Of a DNA stretch of 64,000 nt, positions 36,661 through 48,300 are shown piece by piece. Both the position numbers and the translations under genes were made by a program. How positions within the stretch are numbered: the stretch's first letter is position 1; each line of letters begins with the position of its first letter. The notes below the pieces were generated by a model, which was given only the letters and a program-made list of their open reading frames with translations, searched no databases and was not told where the DNA came from. This stretch comes from Halictus rubicundus (Eukaryota > Arthropoda > Insecta > Hymenoptera > Halictidae), in assembly GCF_050948215.1 (NCBI RefSeq), contig NC_135152.1:6792310-6856309 (forward strand), in the 5' to 3' direction.

Positions 36661-39600
36661 TTAAAACAGGTACTTTAATACCGCATTCCAGAATTTAACA
36701 TCTAGGACAGTAGAAAAATTAGTCGCGAGACTCTCATTAGGTCTGGAGTTTTACATTTTGCCTGCTCGTTGTTGTCACGCATGCATGAAATCCTTAGTGG
36801 GCCGATCACCCGAAACTCGTCTCCGATCTTTTCCATCGCCGATCGAATTCCGCCGCAATCGCGCAAACGACGGCCGAAACTTCACCGCGGCAGTTAAAAT
36901 TTAAATTCGTCCGCGATCATTAACATATGATTTTAAATTCAACGCCTCGAGGGACGATCCTCCTACTTCCAATTCGCATACACTCGCAGAGTGGCACGTA
37001 CCGTTAGAATACAAATTTAACCATCGGAACGCAACCTCGCCTACAATCATCCAAATTTGAACAGCTCCGTAAAGTTTATCTTCCGGTCCGACAAATATGA
37101 TTCCGCCGAGAACTACGATTTAAATCGCGACCAAGAGTTTGTGCGCGCACGCGCCCGCGCGGTTTCGACAGCAAATACGATCCCGGGACACGTGAAATTT
37201 TAATTAACGAATTACTCATCGTTGTGTTCGAGGACCGCGAAACAGGAAGCGAACGGTGGAAAAAGACCTGGGGGAAAAAATATAAAAGTTACAGGAAATG
37301 AGTTGTAGAGAATGTGTTCGAGCGCGCAGGAATTCGAGATATACACGGTTTGCCGGTCCTCGACGGTTCCCGGTGCGACGCAAAAAGAGGGTCGAAAGAA
37401 ACCCGTAGGAGAATTAATCGGGGTCGCCGAGTTCGAATCTGCATGCGAGCCACGCGCCGCTCCCATCGGCCGACGTATTATTACGTCGGGAAAAGGGGGA
37501 CCCAGACCCTGCCTCTGGCTTTTCCGCGCTGCGCCGCGCCGCGCCGCGCCGGCTAGAACGATCTTCGCGAATTATCTCTGTCCCCGATGGGGATGTGCGG
37601 GGGTGGATGCACGTCGAGAGCCGGCCTGGCCACCACCGCCCGCCGGTCGTTATCTACGGCAGGCAGTTATTGCCTATTGCGCCGGTGCCCGGCAAAATAG
37701 AGAACAGGACTGAATAATTCCCTCGTCATCTTGCCAAGTCCTTTGTATCTCTCTTTAAACCCTGGAAACGCAGCCGACGCGTCGCACCGCGTTGCGTCGC
37801 GTCGGGGTCGCGTCGGATCCCGGATCATCGGTCTTTGTTGGGAAACGCGGTCGCAACTCTACGGAAAATCGAGGCCCGGCGATTCAGAGAATCGCTGAAT
37901 CGTACCGATCGTGGCCGACGGGAATGTGGCCGCCGACGACTGACCGATACTTCGCCGCCGAACCGTGCCCGAGCACGTTTTTAATTGAACCTGCCCGGTT
38001 GATTAGGACTCGACTGTGCTGGCCGATCTGAGATGGCTTTGCGATTTTTTACTGGGGAACTGGTTAATGTTTCGTAGGTGGAATTTTTTGGGGCGTTTTT
38101 ATGTATGTTTTGAGAGCACACGGTAATTGTTTGACGAAGAAAAACCAGGTCGTTATTCGGTTTTAAGCGAAATCATGCGGAGGATGGATTTTTGATCTTT
38201 TGAGAGATGGAACCTTTTCTTGTTAGACTTTTATGCTTCTGTGCGTGTTTTAGCAATGTTCGTAAATTTTTAGGTGTAGGAAAAATCGAAGTTGAAATTG
38301 CTATAAGCGATTATTGGACGCATTGGTGGAAGAATTGCCGAACTGGCTGGTATCGTGCCATCATTTCTGCTTATCCAACGTGAAAAATGAATTGATCTTC
38401 TTGTTCGATGAAAGTAGATATCAAAATCAGTACACAATCGAAAATTGAAAGAAGTACTGTAATTTTGACGAAAAAGGAACGTAACTTAATGTCCCAGTGG
38501 TGTATTCGTCAATTTAAAATTGCAAAAATAAATCGATTCGGTCGAGAGTACCTCCTCGAAGCCGATCGAGGTCAAAAGCGGCAGTATCAGTGCTTAATAG
38601 TCAATTGAAACAAAAGTGGACGAAATTTTCGACGGTTCGAAGGGAAACGGCGGTCGCGAACTTCCGTGATCTACGATCGAGAGGAGTTATCGCGTTTGGT
38701 GGACCCCGCAACATCGCGAACTTTCCTGCCGAGGAGTTGGGAAGTTAAATTACTGGAAAAGCAAGGAGCCTATCTTCTTAACAATGCTGCAGGAAGCTGG
38801 TCGAACGGTGTTGTGTCGAGGGGGCGCAACTTTCAACCCCTGACCGAACGCCGGGAAGTTTTCGCGTGTTGTACCATTCGCGAGCGCAACAACTTTTCCG
38901 CTTCGGAATCGGGTCCGACGGACACACCCGCGGCCGTCAAAACTTTCCGACGCGCGGATTGCTGGCGGGAACGTTTTCGGGAGGGCTCTCGAAAATCAGG
39001 GGCAAAAGAATCGATCGACGTTTCGAATACGATCGTTAGTTTAGATTGAAATGCTGACGGGCTAATGCAAATTGAAGCTGCAGCCGCCACGCCACCGGAG
39101 CTCGGATTTAAGCGTCGAGGGCGAAACTATAACCGGACCGATTCGAATGAAAATTTTAATCGACACGCGCCCCGATTAAAGTTTCAGCGCCGAAATTTGC
39201 GCGCCGCTACTGTTATTTAAAGCCAATCCCGATCTGTCCGATTTAAATTTGCAAGCATCGGGTTTAAATGCGACTGCACATTGCGAATCGAGCTATCCGG
39301 TTTAAAATGGCGGCGTTTACACATTTCTACAGTGAAAGACAATCTTAAATATTAATTGTAAATATTAGAGCTGTGATCGTGAAGTTGAAATCAAGTTAAA
39401 TAGAAAAATTCTGACTGCGGAAAAAATTCCTACAACCCCCTGAATCGTAAAAAACAAATATTCTTCTGCAAAATAAACCGTTTTTGAAACTCACTTCGCA
39501 ATATTCCACTTTATGTTTTCCAAAATTTTTGGTAGAATCTTCGCGCACTGAATTCAAATTATTTTGCAATTCGAGAACTGCTTTTGCGAGCTGCGGACCT

Positions 39601-40251
39601 GGAAAATGAATGTTTCTATTGGTCCAGAGCTAAATTAAATTGGAATTGACAAAAGCATGGGTGCATGGTTGCGAGGATTTCTTTTTGGAAGAATTTAGTC
39701 TGACTCCGAAATAGTAGAATTAATTAAATCCACCTCCGACGGCTCGTGCTCGCCAGCAGGCCGAATAAATACGTAAACGCGGCAGGAGATGGCGCGAAAT
39801 GAGAAACGGTCATTGTTTGGAACGGAAAAATGACAACGCTCTTTGGATCGTGTGCAACATCTGCTGAATTACAGTAAAACGGGGGCTGGTGTGCAGCCCG
39901 GTTTCCCCGCGACGAACGGAGGATTAAATTAAAAAGCTTCGTCCACAGGCGCCCGTGTCTCGTCGTCGTTTCGGCTAGGTTCTCACGCGTCCCGAATCCC
40001 CGAAAATTAATAAAGGGGTAATCAGCGGCGGGGAATACGAATCAGCGTTTCCACGTTCCTGCGACTGTCGCGTTAATTAAGTATCGCGTTGAGTCGCCGG
40101 CTTAATTATTGCGAAATTTTCATGGAGCACAGCGGAGGATTTCCTTCATCCTTGCCCGCGTTACAGTGCGATGCGAAATTTATGAAACGGTGTCATAAAA
40201 TACCAAATGAATTCTTCTACAACGGTATTAAACATTGTTAAATTATTTTTA

Positions 40252-40377
40252 AGCTGCGGATTTTTGCGCGAAACAAACATAGACCGTAGAATGGTATTTT
40301 TAAATTGTTTAAATGGTTTCACTGTTTCGCACTTGACCGGCTGATTTTTGTCGTAATAGCATAAAATCCGCAGTCTA
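40252..40377. mobile_element. GCGGATTTTATGCA-type MITE, 126-bp copy
   Basis: Left AGCTGCGGATTTTTGCGC and right GCATAAAATCCGCAGTCTA. TA/TTA sequence on both flanks is compatible with a TA duplication. Confidence 0.68.
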
Positions 40378-40853
40378 TTATCTACGTCCACCGATCGTAA
40401 GCGGTTTTACAGTTTTACGGGCTGCAATTTTATTCCTTGAATCGGATCATTTTTATGAATCGTCAGCGCATTAATTGTGGGCTTAATACCATCTGGAATG
40501 CCTTTGATAAGGCAGCATCGGATATGGGAGGTAACAATTAATTTTTTCCGTTTCTAAGTCGACACAGCCAATGTTTTAATACTCTTCGAAGTCGACTCTC
40601 CGTTCTGTTGCAATACTATTATCAAGAAATCAGCAGTTCAATTGGTCTTTATTTTTTCTCTTTCTTCGTTCATCTTCCGATAGATATTGCGACTGCACTT
40701 GTAATAATTACGTCGTCGTAAATAACTCGTTAGGAGAGGAAGGAGTTCCATGCTCATTGTGAGCCCACGCTTATTCTACAGATGAAATATTGATTGCAGG
40801 GAAAGAGTATTACGTTCCAACTTTGGAGACGCGAAGAGCACGTGCTTATTAGT

Positions 40854-41021
40854 AATCTGCGGATTTTATGAATTCACAGTGAAAATGGGTGGGTACATTT
40901 TAAAACAGTAGGGAGATTAGAAGAGCTTCAGAAAACTCCGTGTCATGTGAAAAGTCATTACAGAAAGAAATTTGTATCTGTTGCAACCGAGGCAGAAAAT
41001 ATTTATTTTGTAAAGGACTAA
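40854..41021. repeat. GCGGATTTTATGCA-type MITE, degenerate copy
   Basis: Left AATCTGCGGATTTTATGAA. The right end is only suggested by TTTATTTTGTAAAGGACTA. Confidence 0.4.
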
Positions 41022-41585
41022 AGGTAATTTTACCAGTCAATGTTGTAAATAGACTGAGGGTCATTATGAAAATTGTATAAATTTTCATTGGTCAATTTAC
41101 AGAAAATGGAATCGAAACTTTCTTGTTAGATGTTTTGTCACATTGTAAACAAAGATAGTGCTTTCATTAAATGCTGTTAAACATTTTTCCATGTTGATTT
41201 TCAAAAGATCAAAAATGTCATAAAAGCAGAAAATCTGTGACGCGTCTAAAATGTTTCTTCTAAGTTTCTGTTTTCAATTGATTGTCTGAGACAATTGAAT
41301 ATAAGTTAATTGTTCTACTACCCCTTCGTATTTACCAGGATCATAATCCATGCGAGTAAAATCTTTTGAACTCACAAAAGCAGGGCCCAATTGACAAAAG
41401 ACCAGGTTTCTTTTTTCCTTTTGGAAAGTAGACCGAAGGTTATGAGACAAAAGTGATCGAAGAGGAATGGAAAAGTATTCCAACCATTTGTGTCCTCGGG
41501 TTTCTCCTTTGGAAGCCGAGGCACCGTCGCTTTCGTCTGGAGGTCTCAAATTACTGCTCTTCTCGGCGGAAAGTCGCTCGACATA

Positions 41586-41884
41586 CAGGGTGGAACGGAA
41601 ATCGTACAGTCGAGCAGCGGGTGATTCTACACAAAAAGAAATAAGAAAAAATTCGGTATAACATTTCGTCGTTTGCGTCGTTTTCGAGAAAATCGAGTTG
41701 AAAATGTGGCGTATGAATACGAAAATGCGTATACCGAAGCACGCGAGCCAGACGAGTCTTTAAACTGGATTTTCTCGAAAACGAGGCACCAAACGAAAAA
41801 ATGTTATTTCCTTTTCTTAAAAATTAATTCTCATATGTAAAATCACCCTCTGTCAGGTTGTACTACGATTTCCGTCCCACCCTG
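41586..41884. mobile_element. Foldback-type MITE immediately upstream of the first visible P4HA exon
   Basis: TA at 41584-41585 and 41885-41886. The two halves are inverted copies over roughly 130 bp: CAGGGTGGAACGGAAATCGT on the left against CAGGGTGGGACGGAAATCGT on the right, GGGTGATTCTACA against GGGTGATTTTACA, and a central TTTTCGAGAAAATC pair. It ends 97 bp before the exon at 41982. Confidence 0.8.
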
Positions 41885-41981
41885 TATGCAGGGCCGGGAC
41901 TCGAATTCCCAAAAGAAAGAAAATTCCAGTCGGACGTGGACAGGAAAGCGAAAGACCAAAGTGTTGTTCTGTTGTTCCCAG

Positions 41982-42304
41982 GAACGTGGAGGATTACGCT
42001 AGGGAGCACGAGGAAGCCTCGAGAAACATTCAGCAGTACCTGTCGAATCCAATCAACGCTTATCTGCTGGTAAAAAGGCTGACCACCGACTGGAAACGAG
42101 TCGAGGAGCTGATAACCCAGGACGTTGGCAAGTCTTTCGTCGCGAACATCACCAGCTCGCGGAGCGACCTTAAATTCCCAACTGACGAGGACCTTAATGG
42201 CGCGGCCGTCGCTCTGATGAGGCTCCAGGACACTTACAAACTCGAAACTGCACAAGTCGCCAGGGGCGTGCTGAATGGAGTCCAGTACAGCACCGGATTA
42301 ACGG
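41982..42304 (+). CDS. P4HA: P4HA exon (N-terminal helical domain)
   Basis: Acceptor GTTGTTCCCAG|GAACGTG. The reading frame starts at base 2 of the exon (AAC, Asn), so the previous exon must end with two bases of a codon. It encodes VEDYAREHEEASRNI to STGLT. The donor G|GTTCGT is weak, but phase with the next exon gives GLTASDCFELG, the conserved family junction, which decides the border. Readthrough would stop at 42310-42312. Confidence 0.88.
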
Positions 42305-45300
42305 GTTCGTAAATACATCTTCTCAGTTCCTTTCCAAGTTGAAACAAATCCGGCCCGTGCACCGCTGCTTCCACGTCCCCTCTCGAAATTTCCCGAAGAG
42401 ATTCGCACGAATTGCTACCACCGAATTCTAGTTTCAACTTCGGCTTTTCATTCTTTATCCCTGGTCTAATGTTGCAATTAGAGTTCGGAGTTGGGTTCCC
42501 CTGAAATCAAATTTTAAAGTTGAGCTCCTGCGATATCTTCAGTTTCTTCGGTTCGTAAAAAAAGATAGTAGAAACGGAAACAGACATTTTTGAACAATTT
42601 ATCGTTTGATCCATTCTGTGTATTCCTATTTAATCGAAAAGGACTCTCCTAGCTATCTTATGCTCTTACAATTAATTTTCCAACAAATCGTCAAAAGATA
42701 GAATAATTAACGAACACCAACTATTAAATTGACGTACAAACTCGGTATCGGAACAATGAATTAAACGTTTCGCACCACAGCCAACGATAAAGCTCGCAAT
42801 TCCCTCGCACAAAGGCGAAAGCTCGGGTTCCAAATAATCAGGAGCGTCTTCCTGTTTCGAGCGAGCAATTACAGCGTTCGCGAACATCTTCTCCGCAACG
42901 ATCTCCCCTGAAATTGCATTAAGACGCGAAAAACCGAATGGAAATACCGGGAATGCAAAGTGGCTGAAAAAGGAACGGTTCGTTACAGCGCATCCGCATC
43001 TTGTTACCACGTCTGGGTCTAGCTCCGGCGAAAGAAGGAGAACACAGAAGGAGAAGCGCAAAAGCTTTGCCGCGCTGCTTTTTCGTGCTGAATTATTTAT
43101 GCGGGTTTAACGGAACCGGGTTCGTGGAGGGGTGGGGGCAAAACGTTGCGAATCGACAGGAATATTGGCCCCTAACCCTCGGCCGTCCCTCGTTCCCCCC
43201 TTTCGCCGTCCTGCCGATGTTACCTGTGCTTAAAGATCCCTGATATGAATAATTTACGCGATTTCCTTTATCAGCATCCTGTCCTCGTTTCCGCGCTACT
43301 CGCCCACCCTGATTTTGCACGCCTCACGCTGCCGCAGCAATTCGCAACTTCTGATGCCGCTACCATTTCCCTTTATCTTTCTCCCCCCCCCCCCCCTCTC
43401 TCACTCGCTCTGACACTTATCTCTTTCGGTTCTCTCTTCTTGTCGCGCTTTAGCGGCATTCGCTGCTTACCAGGAACCCGGGCTTTCCGCTTCTTACCGG
43501 AGCAAGAAAGTGATTTTTTCCGGGCAACGTCATCCCCCGTTCGCGTGCATTATTTACAGTCAGCGAAAGGAGTTCGATGAATATTGAATGCCCATGGAAT
43601 TATTTACCGCCGATACATAATTAATGCTCCTCCGACGGCTACTTTTTCCTCCCGGAAAACGAAACGACAGCGCGAATCGAAGGAGTCATTTGCTTTTTGC
43701 ATTAACCCTTTCAAGACGGATGCGTCTGATGATCTCGTGGCAGCTATGGCTAGATCCATTCGAATCCTTGCGTGGCAATTTTTCTGCATATTTTTGACCT
43801 CTTCGACCGGAAACAATTTATCGGAAGGTTAAGTTTCAATAATAAGAGTCAAGACAATATCGGATTTCGATTTTGACCGGTGCTTTTGAGTTTAAACTCT
43901 GACGATATGTTGCAAGTTTACACTGTAAACTTCGGCCTGGAATTTTAACGGCAAAGTTCAGATTAGGTTAAAAGTGACGTCGAACTTCTAGTGGTTACCT
44001 CGAAGTTCAAATTATAATCATAGCAAGGTAGACTGTTAACGATTAAACCGAAATTCGAACTTTCGGGAGGAAAATTAAAATTTCAGCTGACCTAGTTTAA
44101 GTATAAATTCGATTTGCTGTGATCATACTGCATGCGAAATTCTGGTACGATCTTACGTCAACTTTACGACTAAAGGTTTTGTTGATCATTATTATACATA
44201 TTTCTTAATTGAACTTATTCGTTCAAATTGTATTAGTTACAATTTGGCCCTCGAATGGTGAAAGTTGGGTCCAGTTTGACCCATGAACGTCCCACCTAAA
44301 TACTATTTTTTATCAGCCAATTTAAATTATTATATCTTGATATTAAGTCTAATAAGAAGACTAGCAGACAAGAGGTCAACAAATCATTTAACCTGTCCAC
44401 AATTCAAACTATAAAAAAATTCCTATTCATCCGCAATTCATCCGCTTCGAACAAAAATGATCTTGCTGCACGTCGATGCAAAAGGGTAATGCTTATGCGA
44501 TACGAAAAAGTTTCCATCGGATAATTGCGAGGGAGGAGGAGTATCGGGGTGAAGGCTTTGAGTCACGAAAAACGCGAAGAAATTAATTAACGAAGCAAGT
44601 TCGGTAGCGAAACCGTTGCCGCGGCCGGGAGAAACGCATAAAGAAGAAAACCGAAGGAAGTTCTATGGTCCGAAGCCAGTTAGAATACATAATAAGACGA
44701 TGAAAAAACCTTTAAACTTCCGGTAAAAAGTTGGAGGATCGGTCCGGTCCAGTAGTCGACGTTCGAAAAATCCGGGAGCGTCCGCGCCCCCGTTTTTCAA
44801 TTTTAACTTTCAGATTTCCGACGCCTCCCGCTCCACCAGGTTATTACGAATGTAATTATGATAATCGAGTCATGAATTATACAGGGTGGGCTCAGAGTCA
44901 CGGAACAATCAAGAACTAGGCGACCGTTCGAGGAAAAATAAAGTCGAAATCGTGGAATAAATTTCCCAGAAGTTTCGTTACTCCAGATAGACGAGTTTGA
45001 AATTTTCATATAGGGGGATGCAACGGAAGACTAACGGGGGCATTGGTCCGAATTTCGGATGCTGATTGCCGATCTCGTTTTATTTTGCAGCCAGCGACTG
45101 CTTCGAGCTTGGACGACAGTCTTATCATAATCGTGATTACTATCACACGGTGCTGTGGATGCAGGAAGCCATGGACCGTCTTCAGGAAGAACAGAACGCC
45201 ACGACCACGTCGAAACCGGACATCCTCGAGTACCTTGCCTTCTCAACGTACATGCAAGGTTCTTATTTCAATTTGATCGTGTTCTTGATATCAATAATTT

Positions 45301-48300
45301 AATCTTGAATTGATTTATTTGTATATATGTATTAGAGGCTGTAGGAATTTTTATCTCGACTAGAACGGTTACGTTTAAATTTTAAAACGAAGTCAGACTT
45401 CAACGATTGTATTCAAATTCGAAAACCGAGGCTGGAGGTCAAATGGGCACCGAGGGTGAAATTCAAATCTCGAGGCTTGAGCGTGCTTAATGTCTTGATT
45501 TATGGGATATATGCGCACGATATTACTGAACTATTTAACCCCCACTACCGCAGGGTCGGAAACTTTGTTATTTTCAATTATTTTTCATGGCACTTTTACC
45601 AACGTATTCGTAGCATTCGTCCGACTAAAATGAGCCCAAACATGGCATAATTCATAGGCATCCATAACATGGAACCTCGATTATCCGAACCAGTGACACA
45701 ATTCTCACTTGAACGAGTAAATATGATCGAAAATGTACCGTGTTTGGTGTCATTTCAATCAGAAAAGTATGACAAAAATATTGGCAAACATTTCAATAAA
45801 AAAACATAAAAACGAAACAAATTTTGATAAAATGAACAGCGGTTAAATTCCACTTTAAACGCTGTCGATCAAGTATGAATTAAGGTTTAACGTCCAAATT
45901 GAAATTCAAACGTTGACAGTCGAGTATATGTCAAAATTTAACGGTGGAATTCCAAATCAAATTTAACGCTTAAATATAGATTGCGTCCATCATACTGTAT
46001 TTTAAGAAGCAAAGTTGGGGTATAGATTTAAACAGCAACGGTCGAGTGAGAATATTAACGAACGAAAAGCAAGTTTAAACGTCACCGGTGAAATTGAGTT
46101 TGAAACGGTCGCCGGTTAAACGTAAGTTTGAATTGTAGCGGGCGAAATTCAATTTCAAGCATTGACGGTTAAGAGTAAATTTGAATTGCAACGGTCGATT
46201 TCAAGCGCGGCCCGGCGACGATTAAGTATAAATATAGTTTTCCAACGGTGCTGCGCGCAAGTTTTCATCACAGGGTGGAACTACAAATTTCCCAGCTGAT
46301 AGTTGAAGGCCGGAAACTCTTTTGCCCGTGAAATTCCGGCTGGAAAACGTAACGTTGACGTTCGAATTGAAATTCCGTCGTTGAACTGAGAATGCATGTA
46401 GCGACTGTAAATGCAACAGGAGACTTTCGGGCTCCGTTTTATTCCACTCCCCGGAAACTAAAGCGAACAAACGTGTCCGACGAATTATGCAAATCATTTA
46501 AGTTTGCAATTTTGTATGCCGAGGAAGTTCGGCCGGTGAATTAAAATAACAATTGTTTGCGGGTTGCGGCCGTCACGTGGCCGAGGATTTGCGACGCTGC
46601 GAACCGGGGAAAAAATTCCGCAGCCTCATAAAAGTCGCGCATTATAAATTAAGAACTAAATTGCTCGCACATCCGCGGTTGTTACTTCGCGACTACGAAA
46701 TTTAGACATCCGCCATTTTATTATCGTACTTGCGGTTCAGAAACTACGCTTTACTTTTCGCAGCTGCATTCAAATTCAAATCTTGGCTGCGAAGTTGCAT
46801 GCAAATGTTAGTCTCACTTATTTGCGAATTGTAAATTAATTTAAAATTTAAGTTCAAATTAAAATTCAATTTATATTTTATGAACGTGAAGTTTGAACTT
46901 ACAGACCGTCCGCCATTTTATTATTGTCCTCTCTTTTCACATACTTCATTATTACAAACAGCCAGGAGCACAAATTAATTTGAGACTTGAATCGAAATTT
47001 TTAACGATCAAAAACGAATTCAAATGCCTAAATTCAAAGCTTAATTGTAAACGTAGTTCCCGGAAGCAAACTGCGGTCGTTAAATCCAATCTGCAGCAGC
47101 GTTTCGGGATAATTTTTCATACTTCATTATAGTTTCGCGAACTAATATCGTAAAATCCGCAACACTGGCCGTTGGGCAAACTCCGCGGAAGTATTAAAAT
47201 CCCGAAGACACTTGAAAGCTCGAACAAAGCGCTAAGTGTACAAAACAGAGTGGTCGAGGCGGTCTCTTAGAGAATTTAATTGCCATGAAAATTTCCGTCG
47301 CGAACCCCGTGCGCGCACGTAACTTCCGTCCGAGGCTTCAGTTTGTTTAAAGCTCCATTAAAACTTCGCCATCGAACGCATCGCGTTCGAATTGGTCCCC
47401 CGGAAATCTCGACCCGCCGACGGTTAATTACACGCGTCGTCATTTGTTAATAATCACCGTTTCGCCGCGCGTACCAGTGAATTTAATACTTAGATCGAGT
47501 TCAGGAAAAGACGCTGTGCCACCGCGTTTCGTCCTTGCGGGTTTGGAGACCTGCCGGCTGCTTGTAACGCGATTTGCTAACGAAATTAATTCTATTGTGC
47601 AGGAAACGTGGCGCGAGCTTTAAGCATGACGAACGAGCTTTTGGAACTGGTGCCGACGCACGAGCGGGCTCTGGGAAACCGGGCTTATTATCAAAAGGAG
47701 ATACAGAGCAAGGCCAACCAATCCAAGAAGAAACGCGGAGAAGATGGACAGGATGACACTGCCATTCCCGAGCAGGTAAAACGATGATCTTTCAACCCTT
47801 TGTCTTTTATTATTGTAAAAGATGCGCATACGAACCACAGGTTTCTCCACACAAAATGGAAGGAGGAAGGGGAAATAAATGTACGGAATTTGACTGTGTT
47901 CTTTCGCTACGTTTTCCAGCACTTCACCGTTAACGAGGAGAAAGTAAAATCGTGGGATGAGATGTCCGAACGGGAACGGTACGAGATGCTCTGCCGTGGC
48001 GAGGTCTCGATCACACCGGATATGAAGAAGAATCTAAAATGCCGGTACGTCGACCGTGGAATCCCGTTTCTGAAGATCGCGCCGCTCAAAGAGGAGGAAG
48101 CGTATCTGGACCCGAGGATAGTGATTTACCACGACGTGATTTACGACGAGGAGATCGAGACGATCAAAAGATTGGCGCAGCCCAGGGTAATAAACGTTCA
48201 TTCGATGTTTCCAATAACCTGCGGACCAGCCACGGCCCTTTGATAGTTCTTCAAGCGATTTTTAGGATGGCCTCAGACCTAAAATGGAAAAAAAATGGTT

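Larger units (their letters stand above)
30837..41583. other. Gene-free stretch upstream of P4HA exons
   Basis: Mixed GC-rich blocks (33150-33720, 35400-36170, 37330-38030) and AT-rich DNA with the listed MITEs. Open frames of 80-160 codons show no domain, no signal peptide in the right phase and no match to the missing P4HA start. Confidence 0.45.

Noticed and set aside
37425..37445. GAGTTCGAATCTG, tRNA-like
   Set aside because: Flanks do not fold as a tRNA and there is no A box.
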